Assembly: GCA_050246115.1 (NCBI GenBank)
Contig: JBFWWP010000006.1
Coordinates: 1-64,000, forward strand
Origin: JBFWWP01 sp050246115
Lineage (GTDB): Bacteria; Planctomycetota; UBA8108; UBA1146; JAJFFE01
Reading direction: 5' to 3'
DNA length: 64,000 bases
Shown here in pieces: positions 45,128 to 54,948 of this stretch; the stretch's first letter is position 1; each line of letters begins with the position of its first letter. The position numbers and the translations under genes were made by a program. A model generated the notes under the pieces. It was not told where the DNA came from. It worked only from the letters and a program-made list of their open reading frames with translations, and searched no databases.

Positions 45128-46749
45128 GCGACCTCCCGCCTCTCGTCACACCACTGAGCGGCGAGCTGGCGTCGCCGGATCTTGCCGAGGGCTGTCCGTG
45201 GAAGGGCGCGATCGACGAGGACCCAGCCTTCGATGCGTGCGCGCGGCGGTGCCGAAGCTCGGAGGGATCTCACCTCACGGGACAGCGCCTGAACGCAGGT
45301 TTCGCGATCGGTCGGGACCAGAAACAACGTGGGAATGTCGTTCCCGGAAGCGTCGGGGATCCCCGCCACACAGTGTTCCGCGAAGAGCGTCGAAGCGTAG
45401 AACGGCTCCACCTCTTCGGGATGGATCGTTTGCCCAGATGGTGTGACCATGATCTCCTTGATTCGGCCTAGAACGAAGACGAACCCATCGGGATCCACGA
45501 CCCCCGAGTCCCCGGTATGGAGCCATCCGTCGCGCAGTGCGACAGCGGTCGCTTCGGAGTCGTCGACGTACCTCGGCATCACGTTCGGGCCCCGAACGAG
45601 AATCTCCCCGGCTTCGGACACCGCGACCGTGACGCCGGGCAGCGGTCTCCCCACCGAGCCCCTCGGTGTCGTCGCCAACGAGCCGACGGCCACGATCGGG
45701 CTGGCCTCGGCGAGTCCGTAGCCGACGTCCACCTCGAAACCGCTGCCCGCGAGCAGCGCGGCGAGCGCTGGATCGAGTGCAGCCCCGCCCACCGCGAGGT
45801 GGCGAAACTGCGGACCGAGGCGCTCCCGGAGCGCGCTGGTCGTTCGCTCCGGCGCTGCGGGCGCGGGAGCCGACGAAGGACTCGCGTGGAGGTCGTCCAG
45901 CACTTCCCGGACCAGTAGCTCCACGAGAGCAGGTACGAGGAGTGTGTGGGTGATTTCCTCTCGCCGACAGAGCTCGAGCAGGCGGTTGGGAGGCAGCGGG
46001 ATCGTGAAGACCACGCGCGCGCCGCACGAGAGTGGGGCGAGAAGTCCGGCCGTGAGAGCGAAGGGTTCCGACGGCGAGAGCATCGCGAGCATCGAATCGC
46101 TTGGCGTCACGCGGCGCACCGCGAGCAACGATCGCACGTTGGAGAGCAGATTCCGGTGCGTGAGCTCGACGGCGCGCGGCGTGCCGGTGGTCCCCGAGGT
46201 GAATACGAGGACCGCGGCCGAGTCGGCGTCGTGGGCCGCGATACCGCGAAGCGGCGTTTCGATGGGCGTCGCTGGTGCAGCAAGGTCCTCGACGAGCAGG
46301 TAACGCATTGAACTCGTCAGGGCGCAAGTCGCTTCGTTTGTCGGAGGATCGCCAGGCCCCGAGGCTCCGCGTGCTGACGGCACGATCGCCGCCTTGGGTT
46401 TTGCGATGTTGACCAAGCCGGCGACGTTGGCTTCGGTCAGACGCGGCGACACCAGTAGAGGCACCAACCCGGCAGCGACTGCTCCGAAGAACGCGACCAC
46501 CCAATCCGGACTGCCCGGAGCGCAGAGCGCAACGCGATCGCCGGGAACGAGGCCAGCCTCGCGCAGTCGCGCAGCTGCGGTCACCGCGCGCGAGTTCAGC
46601 GACGCATAGGTTATCCGCGAGACGTGGCGCTGCCCGGACGAACCATCGGTCCCGGGGTCCAGGGCGACGTGGTCTCCGAATCGGATCGCCGCCCGCGCGA
46701 GCAAGTCGGAGAGATCGGTAGCGTACTCAACGATCGGTTCCTGGATCAC
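45124..46749 (-). CDS. AMP-dependent acyl synthetase/ligase
   Basis: A 541-residue member of the ANL (AMP-binding) superfamily. The start is a GTG at 46749 following GGGGAGGTGG. The core motifs are present: VFTSGTTGTPRAVELTHRNL (P-loop A3), GYGLAEASP (A5), DGWLHTGDSGVVDPDGFVFVLGRIKEIM (A7/A8) and the catalytic lysine region PRTALGKIRRRQL (A10). It should adenylate a carboxylic acid and load it on the following ACP or on CoA. It overlaps both neighbours, so it belongs to the four-gene operon 47230-43542. Confidence 0.9.
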   Translation of the reverse strand: MIQEPIVEYATDLSDLLARAAIRFGDHVALDPGTDGSSGQRHVSRITYASLNSRAVTAAARLREAGLVPGDRVALCAPGSPDWVVAFFGAVAAGLVPLLVSPRLTEANVAGLVNIAKPKAAIVPSARGASGPGDPPTNEATCALTSSMRYLLVEDLAAPATPIETPLRGIAAHDADSAAVLVFTSGTTGTPRAVELTHRNLLSNVRSLLAVRRVTPSDSMLAMLSPSEPFALTAGLLAPLSCGARVVFTIPLPPNRLLELCRREEITHTLLVPALVELLVREVLDDLHASPSSAPAPAAPERTTSALRERLGPQFRHLAVGGAALDPALAALLAGSGFEVDVGYGLAEASPIVAVGSLATTPRGSVGRPLPGVTVAVSEAGEILVRGPNVMPRYVDDSEATAVALRDGWLHTGDSGVVDPDGFVFVLGRIKEIMVTPSGQTIHPEEVEPFYASTLFAEHCVAGIPDASGNDIPTLFLVPTDRETCVQALSREVRSLRASAPPRARIEGWVLVDRALPRTALGKIRRRQLAAQWCDERREVA

Positions 46750-47230
46750 GACCACCTCCCCAGGCAGCGATGGACAACGCGACCGCGACAGCCGTCGCGG
46801 GAATGGGTAGCAAGTACTTGAGCGGGTGGAACCCGGCCGCAGCAAACAGGCAGGTCGGCAGAAACACGTTGCCGAAACTCATCGCTCGAGCCGCCACGAC
46901 TCTGAGCCCCGAACTCCGAACCGCAGAAGGGAGCTCTCTGACCAAGAGAAGGTTCGTGAACGATAGCCCGAAGAGCGCGATGTGACCGAGGCGGACCAAG
47001 CGTCGGGACAGATCTCCGTAGTCCCCGAGCCAACCCGGGACCGGCATGGGTCCACCGAAGGACCACATTCCGAGCATCAAACCAGTCACGGCGCCCAACG
47101 CGAGGCAAACCAGCGCCGTCTTCCGGTTGCGCAACGACTGGCTCTGCCACCGGGAGTCGACGGAATCCTGGATCCCTGGTTCGTGGCGTCCCGCTCCCGG
47201 TCTCGAGGTCTCGAGCCTTCGCCGTTCCAT
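46727..47230 (-). CDS. Small integral membrane protein of unknown function
   Basis: A 167-residue protein with four predicted membrane helices (around LVCLALGAVTGLMLGM, LGHIALFGLSFTNLLLV, VFLPTCLFAAAGF and PATAVAVALSIAAW) after a 35-residue hydrophilic N-terminus. The ATG at 47230 has GGGAGC just upstream. The 3' end overlaps the ligase start by 23 bp, so it is the first gene of the ligase/ACP/radical SAM operon. It may be a transporter or a membrane-bound enzyme of the same pathway; no motif decides. Confidence 0.75.
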   Translation of the reverse strand: MERRRLETSRPGAGRHEPGIQDSVDSRWQSQSLRNRKTALVCLALGAVTGLMLGMWSFGGPMPVPGWLGDYGDLSRRLVRLGHIALFGLSFTNLLLVRELPSAVRSSGLRVVAARAMSFGNVFLPTCLFAAAGFHPLKYLLPIPATAVAVALSIAAWGGGRDPGTDR

Positions 47231-47795
47231 GCTCCCACCCTGTTCATTGCATGCACAGTGTCTACGGATCCGGGCCCTGATGGTTCCGGGGCGATCTGTC
47301 GTTTGTCGTGGCTTCGCCGCCGTTTGGGTCCACGGCAGCCGCTCAGAAGCCGCGATCGCGTCGACGTGACGCTGTCAGGTACAGGTTCTGAGCAAGGCGC
47401 TGGCCACTGACGGGATCGGAGGGCCGCGATTCGCCCACGTGAGTCGGTTTGGGGGGGGCGTGAGGTTGGCTGCGGGAGGGGCCGGTAGAGGTTGTTGCGC
47501 GGTCCGAGCCAGCGAGACCGAATTCCCGACGTCGGGGTGCGATGTTGGGTTTTCAAACCTTCTTGGCCACTCGGCTTTCCACGAGGGAAGACAAGCCTGC
47601 TCTGCGGAACCTGCTGGTCGCCGCGACGACGATTCGTAGCCGACTTCAGCAGCTGGCCCTCCACGACAACCGTGCCTCACCGGAAGCCAAACGAGAAACC
47701 GGGGTGACCGCTCGCGGGCCACCCCGGTTCGACACGAGAGACTTTCGGACCCGACTCCCGCCCGGGGCAGCGATCCGCGTCCCCGAGGCTTCGTT
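47231..47795. other. Intergenic region with dispersed hairpin repeat, copy 2
   Basis: A 565-bp region between the biosynthetic operon start and the 3' end of the Ig-like adhesin. The part 47640-47780 resembles 40500-40625. No gene is supported. Confidence 0.45.
47697..47729 (-). terminator. Hairpin downstream of the Ig-like adhesin gene
   Basis: AACCGGGGTG and CACCCCGGTT form a 10-bp perfect stem 67 bp past the stop at 47796. The same hairpin sits in the related repeat at 40548-40576, which argues for a mobile or modular terminator-like unit. Confidence 0.45.
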
Positions 47796-50700
47796 CTACG
47801 GTCCGAAGGACACGGCGCCGATCACTCGATGGTCTACCGCGTGAGGGACACCGCCCGAGACGCTGATCAACGGCAGTACGCTACTGTTGCAGAAGCTGAC
47901 GGGCACGTCGATCGACGTTGCAGCGCTGATCTTCAGGAACTCCCAGCGGCAAAGCGGCCGGTCGAGTCCGACGGGCAACTGAAAGAGCCCGAATCCGTCG
48001 AAGAGGCAGCCGATGTCTGCACCGCTGGGCTGTGGATTCGGAGAGAAGAAGAACGACTCCGTCCCAAACGGTAGAACCAGGTCTTGCACTTGCGATATCT
48101 GCATCAAGGCGTTGTCGAAGCAGAGGCTGAATTGGTACGCGTCACAGGGGCTGACCCCGTTGTCCAAGAGCACATCGATCGACGCCATGTTGCTCGTGCT
48201 GGAGTCGGGAATGAACTCGTAACGACTGGGGGTGCACAGGAGGGTCAGCGTGCCCACATTGACGGCGGTCCCTGGCGTCAGCGTGACGAATCGGTCCGCG
48301 GACGCCTGGCAGCCCATGGTGTCCGTGTAGTTGGCCTGCACCAGCAGTCCCCGGATGCCGGCAGGAGTCGTGAGTGTGAACTCTCCATTCGCATTGGTGA
48401 CCGCGCTGGTCGAGAACTGTGCTTCGTCGCCGGTCACGACGATGCCGGCGAGGGGGCTCCCGCCGTCTCCGACGCAGCGACCGGAGACCGCTGGGAGTGT
48501 TGGGACGGTGATGACGTTGACTCGACCGACGCTGACCGCTCCTGTGTTACGGCCCGTGATGAAGGCTACTCCTGAACTGTGCGCGGTGACCACACCCTGG
48601 GAGTCTACCGACGCGATCGCAGGGTTGCTCGAGGTGAAGGCGCTCTTGAGGTTGGTGTTGTAGCCAAAGGGGGTTCCCGCAACATCGGCGACGAAGGCGA
48701 ACGAGTTGGGTTGATTGATCGACGTGTAGATGGTGGTTGCTCCTACAGTCGTGAGCGTCACCGACGCGGGCAAGAACCTGACCGAACTCGGTTGGACGAT
48801 CGCGCCCGGGATCGGGCTGATCGACGGAACGACATAGCTCATTCCCGCCTGGACCAGGAACGTCGAGCTCGAGAAGTAGGAGTCCGGAGTTCCTGGGCAC
48901 CGGATCTGCACACAGACCCAGTCGCCGCTCACGGTGTCCTGCACGCGGTACGGCATGCGGAACGAACCGTCGGCGTTGGTCAAAACGAGCTGACCGGCGA
49001 CCGAGACCTCGCAGTTCGGTGCCAGACCGAGCGCCGAGGTTCCAGAGATCCAAGCAGTGGGCAGTGGGCGTCGCACCACGTGCCAGCCACCGATCGGGAG
49101 TCCGCTTCCGAGCTCGGACTTCACGAATGCGCCGTCGCTCGCGACGCGAGCGAAACCTACGGTCTCGAACCGTGACGTTTCGTGATCGAAGCTGAGGATG
49201 TCGACCCTTCGGCCCGGTTCTAGCCCGTCCACGTTCGGGTAGCACAGCTGGATCGGTGGGTCGAAGTGAGCGTTCGACGGCTTCAGTGTGAAGGCGGCAC
49301 CCGGAACCGTCCCATCCGGGAGCTTCATCGGGACGCTGTCGGTTTGGACCAGGTTGATGCTGACGGGAGTACCTTCTGGGGCAGGTTGCCCGCCGATCGT
49401 CATGGACCCGGGAGCGATCGTGAGCAGCAATCCCTCGAGCCCGTCGATCTCGAGTACCGTGGGAAGCGTCGTCGAGTAGCTCCTCTCGTTGGCGGGGTAC
49501 ATCCGCGGCAGCATGACTGGGAAGGGTAGCGACATCGTGGCCTCAGGGACGACGAGCACTGTGTAGTGCAGGCTCGGGTAGCTCCACGGCGCGAAGGGGT
49601 TGATGGGGTTCGACCCGACGAGAGCGACCGTCGATCCGTCGACGTCGAGCACCCCGGCACCGGCGATGGTCAGGTTCTCGAGGGCAAACTGACCTTCGGC
49701 ATCGGTGGTCGTCGTGAAGACGTTACCGGCCAGGGAGAGGGTGACGCTCGCTCCACCGAGCGGCGCCCGGGAACCTTCGACGACATGGCCGACGAAGCGA
49801 GTCGCGGCAATCGGGTCTCTGGCGACGGCCCGCGCGGTGAACAGCTCGGGCAGCCCGACGTTCCCGGCAAAGTCGGCCGTCACGGCATGATTTCCAACTC
49901 CACCCAGTTCGAACTCGGCGCACGCGACACCGTTGGCGTTGGTCGTGGTCACGAAGCTGGTGCTTCCGGCGAAGCTGCCGTCTCCCTGAACGACTTGGAA
50001 GGTGACGCTCACTCCCGCGCCCGCAGCGTTGTTCATCTCATCGAGGACTCTGACCTTGAGCGGCTCGAGCATCGGGGTTTCGGTCTCCCCGACTTGCTGA
50101 TCCCCGGAGACGGCAACGATTCGTTGGGCAGGGCCCGCGAGCGCGCTTGCTACGAATATCGCGCGTCCTTGGACGCCGGTACTGATCGCTTCCACTCGTT
50201 GGCTGCCGGCGTCGCTTCCCAAGGTGTAGAGCACACTGGCGATGCCGTTCTCGTCGGTGAACCTCGAGAGGGTCGCAGCCCCTTGGCCGCCGAGAGCCTC
50301 CGCGAGCGTACCGTTGCCACGCGTGACCGCGAAGCTGACCTGCTGATCGGCCAGCGGGAGTCCACTCGCGTCGAGGACTTGGACCTCGAGCGCCTCGGGC
50401 AAGGTCTCGTTGACCAAGCCCGTCTGGAACTGACCTCCCAGAAGCGCGCTGAGGGAGGGAAGGAGCGGATTCAGCGCCAGCTGGGTCACGTCTGTGGTTG
50501 TGACTGCGGTGTTCCCGGCCGCGTCTGTCACCGTGACGACGATCGTGGTCGTGCTCGGAGGCGGGCCGAGGAGCGGAATGAGAGTGGCGGTGAAGCCGAT
50601 CGAGGTTCCGAGGTTGAACAGCGTCGTACCCGCGGATCCAGCAACCTGGACGGTGATCCCGCCCGTTCCGCTGAGGTTGTCGAGTACGCTCCCGACGATC

Positions 50701-51467
50701 GACACCGTCGGGTCGATCGTCGTGAAGCCAGGGGGCGGAAGGTCGACGATGACGACCGGCGGGATGTTGTCGACTACCACCTGCGTGCTCACGATCGCTG
50801 AGCGCAGTGGCCCGTCGAGAGCCGCGAAGAACAGGCGGTTGTTGAAGTTCGAGATCAGCGGAATCGTCATTGACCACGAACCGCTGGTGACGGGAGCCGT
50901 GAGAACCGTCAGGTCGGACGTGATCACCTCGACGGTGTCGGCAGCGGCGGCTGTCCCGGAGATCGTGATCGTCGACTGGTTCGTGAGGGACGAGTGGGGG
51001 CTTAGGATCGGGAACGGCGGTCGATTCGGGCTGCCCACACATGGGTAGTTGAGGCACCCGAAGGTCGGCCCGAGTGGCGGCGCCGTGACGTCGGCCCCGC
51101 AGTTCGGGAACGGTTGGGGGATCGAGCCACCCGCGAACAAGTAGGTCAGCATCGTCACCGGGTCGGCAACATCCACGGTCTCGTCGTCATTGGCGTCGCA
51201 TGCGTCCAAGCACCCGGGCACCGTCGGGTTGCCGGACGGCGGAAACAGGACGCCTAGGAGCAGGACCGGATCGGCGATATCGACCTGTCCATCGCGATTG
51301 CAGTCTCCGCGAACGAAGTGACTCTGAGCGGACGCCGGGGAAGTCATGGCGGCGACTGCGAGAACGACGAGTACCCCAGCCACCCGCGGTAGCAGGACTC
51401 GGCGAGGGAGGCCCCGAGACGCGGTTCTAGACACCGTAGAGTGAACGTCGGTACGACAATCGGCCAT
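47796..51467 (-). CDS. Large secreted Ig-like adhesin with N-terminal dockerin and C-terminal cohesin-like module
   Basis: A 1223-residue secreted protein; the ATG at 51467 follows AAGGAG and gives a long basic signal peptide ending near ASAQ (residue 48). A dockerin-like pair lies right after it (about 49-120, GDCNRDGQVDIADPVLLLGVLF and CDANDDETVDVADPVTMLTYLF), followed by PFPNCGADV...C. Then come Ig-like domains (TISGTAAAADTVEVITSD; two Big_1-like units with VQVLDASGLPLADQQVSFAV and VRVLDEMNNAAGAGVSVTF), a carboxypeptidase-regulatory-like unit (GHVVEGSRAPLGGASVTLS) and a Big_2-like unit (SSNPAIASVDSQGVVTAHSSGVA). The C-terminal 130 residues are cohesin-like (YQFSLCFDNALMQIS). An adhesin or surface-scaffold role is likely. 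Confidence 0.85.
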   Translation of the reverse strand: MADCRTDVHSTVSRTASRGLPRRVLLPRVAGVLVVLAVAAMTSPASAQSHFVRGDCNRDGQVDIADPVLLLGVLFPPSGNPTVPGCLDACDANDDETVDVADPVTMLTYLFAGGSIPQPFPNCGADVTAPPLGPTFGCLNYPCVGSPNRPPFPILSPHSSLTNQSTITISGTAAAADTVEVITSDLTVLTAPVTSGSWSMTIPLISNFNNRLFFAALDGPLRSAIVSTQVVVDNIPPVVIVDLPPPGFTTIDPTVSIVGSVLDNLSGTGGITVQVAGSAGTTLFNLGTSIGFTATLIPLLGPPPSTTTIVVTVTDAAGNTAVTTTDVTQLALNPLLPSLSALLGGQFQTGLVNETLPEALEVQVLDASGLPLADQQVSFAVTRGNGTLAEALGGQGAATLSRFTDENGIASVLYTLGSDAGSQRVEAISTGVQGRAIFVASALAGPAQRIVAVSGDQQVGETETPMLEPLKVRVLDEMNNAAGAGVSVTFQVVQGDGSFAGSTSFVTTTNANGVACAEFELGGVGNHAVTADFAGNVGLPELFTARAVARDPIAATRFVGHVVEGSRAPLGGASVTLSLAGNVFTTTTDAEGQFALENLTIAGAGVLDVDGSTVALVGSNPINPFAPWSYPSLHYTVLVVPEATMSLPFPVMLPRMYPANERSYSTTLPTVLEIDGLEGLLLTIAPGSMTIGGQPAPEGTPVSINLVQTDSVPMKLPDGTVPGAAFTLKPSNAHFDPPIQLCYPNVDGLEPGRRVDILSFDHETSRFETVGFARVASDGAFVKSELGSGLPIGGWHVVRRPLPTAWISGTSALGLAPNCEVSVAGQLVLTNADGSFRMPYRVQDTVSGDWVCVQIRCPGTPDSYFSSSTFLVQAGMSYVVPSISPIPGAIVQPSSVRFLPASVTLTTVGATTIYTSINQPNSFAFVADVAGTPFGYNTNLKSAFTSSNPAIASVDSQGVVTAHSSGVAFITGRNTGAVSVGRVNVITVPTLPAVSGRCVGDGGSPLAGIVVTGDEAQFSTSAVTNANGEFTLTTPAGIRGLLVQANYTDTMGCQASADRFVTLTPGTAVNVGTLTLLCTPSRYEFIPDSSTSNMASIDVLLDNGVSPCDAYQFSLCFDNALMQISQVQDLVLPFGTESFFFSPNPQPSGADIGCLFDGFGLFQLPVGLDRPLCRWEFLKISAATSIDVPVSFCNSSVLPLISVSGGVPHAVDHRVIGAVSFGP

Positions 51468-51813
51468 GACGAACTCCTTTCTCACGAGCGGAGAGGGCGT
51501 CGAACTTCACAACCTGCGAAGAGCCCACGACGCCCTACGAGAACCAACGCGCAGGAGTGCTCACCAGACTGCAGCTTTTCGTGAAGATTCATTCTCGAGC
51601 GGCCTCCCACCGCGGCAGAACCGGGGGCATGTCCCGTCCGTCGTTGAGGCGCTGGCTCGGCTGAGGCGGACCGAAGTCCTGGCGATCCGGGAAGGGCCGC
51701 GTTCGAGAAGACAGAAGGAACCCGTCGGTGGGTGGAGCGGTTGGATTCTCCCCGACCGCGGGGTGGATGGTCCCAGGGGCGGACGACCGATGAGACGACA
51801 GGGTGGCGGCCCG
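51468..51813. other. Intergenic region upstream of the Ig-like adhesin
   Basis: A 346-bp stretch separating the kinase stop from the adhesin start, both on the minus strand. It likely carries the adhesin promoter; nothing else is recognised. Confidence 0.4.
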
Positions 51814-54800
51814 CTACGCCGAATCGGCTTCGGTCGGAGTCAAGCGTCGGGCCGGTCGGACTCCGAGGTTCGCGCCGCGGTAGTCCGGATCGTTGATGAT
51901 CCGGTTGGAGACCCGCGCATGACTCGCCAGGAAGTTGAAGCTGCCGCCTCGATAGACGCGCCGATTTTCCCGTGCAAGGAGTTCGCCATCCTCCGGGGCG
52001 CGTTCGTACTTGTCGTAGGTTCCGTAACGATCGCGGCACCACTCCCAGACGTTGCCGTGTACGTCATGCAGCCCGAATGGATTGGCCCGAAACGAGCCCA
52101 CCGGGCTGTGCGCGAGATAACCATCATCGAGCCAGGTCTCGATCGCCCAGCCCGGGGCCCCGTTGTCGCGCGCGAAGCGATCGGCGAGGTTGGCGGCACC
52201 GGCGAGGGACGTGGGCTCGGCGCCGGTCCACCACGGCGTGGTGGTCCCGGCCCGGGCCGCGAACTCCCACTGCGCTTCGGTCGGAAGCACGAGGTGCAGG
52301 CGGTGAAGCATGCGGTGGCAGTCGTTCCAGGACACGTTCTCTACCGGATGACGTAGGTCGTGTTGCTTGCCGCCGTAGTAGCGGTCGGGTCCATACCCAC
52401 TGCATGCCGCTCCCGCGATGTGGAGCCACTGGCCCTGCGTCATCGGGTAGCGCGAGATGAAGTAGGAGGCCAAGGACACCCGCTTCACCGGCCCTTCGAC
52501 GGGGTTGGCACCCGCATCGAAGTTTGCTTCGTAGGAGTTCGAGCTCTGCGCTCCCATTCGAAACTCACCCGCCGGGATCAGGATCAGCACCATGCCGGAG
52601 GTTTCGTCGATCTCCCAGGTGGATGTCGACCCACTGGGCGCGGCGCGTGGGCACTCGCCGCTTGCACAGTGCCAGAACTCCCACAGCCCGGTCTGCGCGT
52701 TGCGGCCGAGCGGAAACAGGCCGATTTGCGGCGTAAGGACCAGACCTCGATAAACCGGGAGGTCGGCGACGTCGGCGCAGGCGGCGTGCCACGCGGCTTG
52801 CACGCCGCCATCCCGCAAGGACACCCGTTCCACGGTCCGGGCTGCCCGAACGCGCCGCCTCATCTCGGCGATGCCGCCGTGCGGTGGGTCGCCCCTGGCA
52901 AGTTGCTCCAACCGGGGAACCAGCTCCGAGAGGAGATCGTGGCGCCACTGTCGCTCCGCGGTCTCGAAGCGCCAAGTGCGCCGCTGACCGAGTTCATCCG
53001 TGAGTCGAGCCAAGAGGCCCTCGGCGCTCTCGATCTCCCGCCGGAGTGCAACGACGCGGCGTTCCTCTTCCGCGCGAGTCGGAACGTGCCGTCCCCGGTC
53101 GGGCCCCGTCGGTTCTGTGACCGGCTTCGCATCGGAAGGCGAGTCCGGTGTCGACGCGAGGGCGGCCGTCAACTCTTCGAACTCGCGGGCGAGGGTGGCG
53201 CGACGGTCTTGGGCGATCGCGACCGCCTCGCAGCGCTTTGGATCCGAGCGGTCGCGTTCCTCGTCTTCGTGGCGGTAGGGTTCCGCTGAGCGCCGTAGGT
53301 CGTCGAGGTTACGGCGATGGTCCACCAGGCGTCCGGCGAGTTCGGTGGCTTCCTCGAGCCAGGCTTCCATGGACTCGACGAGTTCGGGCAGAGCCGGCCA
53401 AAGTGCCTCGCGGCGGGCCTCGATCGCATCGAGCCGGTGGCGGTCGGAGAGCCGAAGCACTTCGGCGAGACTGTCGTGAGCCAGGCGCTGATTCGCGTCG
53501 GCGATCCGGCGCTGCATCTCGGCCAACTCCCGCTGCTGGATCTCGGCGCGCCGCGCATCGAGCGCTCGTCGAAGGAGTGAGCTGGTGACCGCAAAGGCGA
53601 CCAAGAGCAGGAGGAGAACCACGGCGCCCGCGACTGTGGCGCCACCATGACGGGTGCCGATGCCAACGAGGAGCGCAGCAACGACGGCAAGGAACGCGGC
53701 GACCGTCGAGCGGTTTCGGCGCATGTACTTCATCAGCGGTCGCCAGGCACTCGGTGGACCGGCGAGGACGGTTTCGCTCCGAAGGTAGCGCGCCACGTCC
53801 TCGGCGAGGAGTGCTGCGGAATCGTAGCGACGGGATCGATCCTTCTCGAGCGCCCGCATCACGATCCAGTCCAGGTCCCCGCGAAGGCGACGAGCGAGCG
53901 CTCGCGGTTCGAGACCGCGATCTGCGGCGACCCGAGCCGCAGCCGTGGTCAGCCGACGCGCCTGGGTCGACGGTTTGGGCGGGACACACTCCTGGATGTT
54001 GCGCAGGATCTCGGACAGGTTTGCCTGCCGCAGCGACTCGGAGTCGAAGGGTAGGACCCCCGCGAGCAACTCGTACAGAATCACGCCGAGCGAGTACACG
54101 TCGGCGCGTGTGTCCACGTCGCTGGTCGCTGCCGCCTGCTCGGGGCTCATGTACTCGGGCGTTCCGAGCAGCATCCCTTGGAGGGTCTGCGCGGACGGCG
54201 CTTGTGGGGTCTGAGTCGACTTGGCGATGCCGAAGTCGATCACCTTCGGCAGTGGGTGCCCGTCTTGCTCGGTGACGAGGATGTTCGACGGCTTCAGATC
54301 GCGGTGGATCACCCCCTTCTGATGCGCGTGGTGAACCGCATCGCAGGCCGCGGAGAAGATCGCGAGGCGGTCGCGAATCATCAGGCGACGTTCGTCGCAG
54401 TAGGTGGTGATGGGGACCCCGCTCACGAACTCCATCGCGAAGTAGGGTCTCCCCTCGGCGCTCAGTCCGGCGTCGAACACCTGGGCAATGCTCGGGTGGT
54501 TCATCGCGGCGAGGGCTTGGCGCTCGGCTTCGAAGCGCGCCACGATCTCCCGGCTGTTCATGCCGAGCTTCACTACTTTCAGGGCCACGCGCCGGCGCAG
54601 TGGCGTGGTCTGCTCGGCCCGGTAGACGGTGCCCATGCCTCCCTCGCCGATGACTTCCTCGATGCGGTAGGGGCCGATCGCGGTAGGGACCCGAGTGCTC
54701 TGCGCGAGCTCGGCAGCTCTCTCGACCGGCGCCAGAACCGGACCGAGGAAGCGTTGTGGATCGAGCCACGTCCCCGCCTTGGCTTCGATCTGTTCGTCAG

Positions 54801-54948
54801 ACGCGAGCAGTCCCTCGACTTCCCGACGGAGCCTCGGGTCCGACTGGCCGACGCGCTCGAGCAGGTCGGCGCGCGGTCCCGGGGGTAGCTGGGCGGCCTC
54901 TAGGAAGACCTTCTGGAGTTGGCGATAACGGTCGGCGGCGGAGATCAC
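51814..54948 (-). CDS. Third membrane Ser/Thr kinase with FGE-like domain, coupled to ECF sigma
   Basis: A 1044-residue receptor kinase. The start is a GTG (54948) overlapping the sigma stop (GTGA), so translation is coupled. Residues 1-70 are the helical N-terminal segment (LFxxAxxLP type). The kinase domain spans about 94-370 with GEGGMGTVY, VALK (Lys124), HRDLKPSN (215-217), DFG (238-240) and GTPEYMSPEQ. Two membrane helices follow (about 414-431 and 437-457), then a long coiled-coil-prone region, the linker motif GLFPLGRNAQTGLWEF and the FGE-like domain (about 815-1040: LILIPAGEFRMGAQS, PTEAQWEFAARAG, GNVWEWCRD, VYRGGSF). The FGE catalytic cysteines are absent. Probably senses an extracytoplasmic signal and controls the adjacent sigma factor. 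Confidence 0.9.
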   Translation of the reverse strand: MISAADRYRQLQKVFLEAAQLPPGPRADLLERVGQSDPRLRREVEGLLASDEQIEAKAGTWLDPQRFLGPVLAPVERAAELAQSTRVPTAIGPYRIEEVIGEGGMGTVYRAEQTTPLRRRVALKVVKLGMNSREIVARFEAERQALAAMNHPSIAQVFDAGLSAEGRPYFAMEFVSGVPITTYCDERRLMIRDRLAIFSAACDAVHHAHQKGVIHRDLKPSNILVTEQDGHPLPKVIDFGIAKSTQTPQAPSAQTLQGMLLGTPEYMSPEQAAATSDVDTRADVYSLGVILYELLAGVLPFDSESLRQANLSEILRNIQECVPPKPSTQARRLTTAAARVAADRGLEPRALARRLRGDLDWIVMRALEKDRSRRYDSAALLAEDVARYLRSETVLAGPPSAWRPLMKYMRRNRSTVAAFLAVVAALLVGIGTRHGGATVAGAVVLLLLLVAFAVTSSLLRRALDARRAEIQQRELAEMQRRIADANQRLAHDSLAEVLRLSDRHRLDAIEARREALWPALPELVESMEAWLEEATELAGRLVDHRRNLDDLRRSAEPYRHEDEERDRSDPKRCEAVAIAQDRRATLAREFEELTAALASTPDSPSDAKPVTEPTGPDRGRHVPTRAEEERRVVALRREIESAEGLLARLTDELGQRRTWRFETAERQWRHDLLSELVPRLEQLARGDPPHGGIAEMRRRVRAARTVERVSLRDGGVQAAWHAACADVADLPVYRGLVLTPQIGLFPLGRNAQTGLWEFWHCASGECPRAAPSGSTSTWEIDETSGMVLILIPAGEFRMGAQSSNSYEANFDAGANPVEGPVKRVSLASYFISRYPMTQGQWLHIAGAACSGYGPDRYYGGKQHDLRHPVENVSWNDCHRMLHRLHLVLPTEAQWEFAARAGTTTPWWTGAEPTSLAGAANLADRFARDNGAPGWAIETWLDDGYLAHSPVGSFRANPFGLHDVHGNVWEWCRDRYGTYDKYERAPEDGELLARENRRVYRGGSFNFLASHARVSNRIINDPDYRGANLGVRPARRLTPTEADSA

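Noticed and set aside
51814..54948. Possible diversity-generating retroelement target, because FGE/C-type-lectin folds are common DGR targets
   Set aside because: No reverse transcriptase and no template/variable repeat pair was found in the window, and the C-terminal domains show no adenine-biased variable patch.
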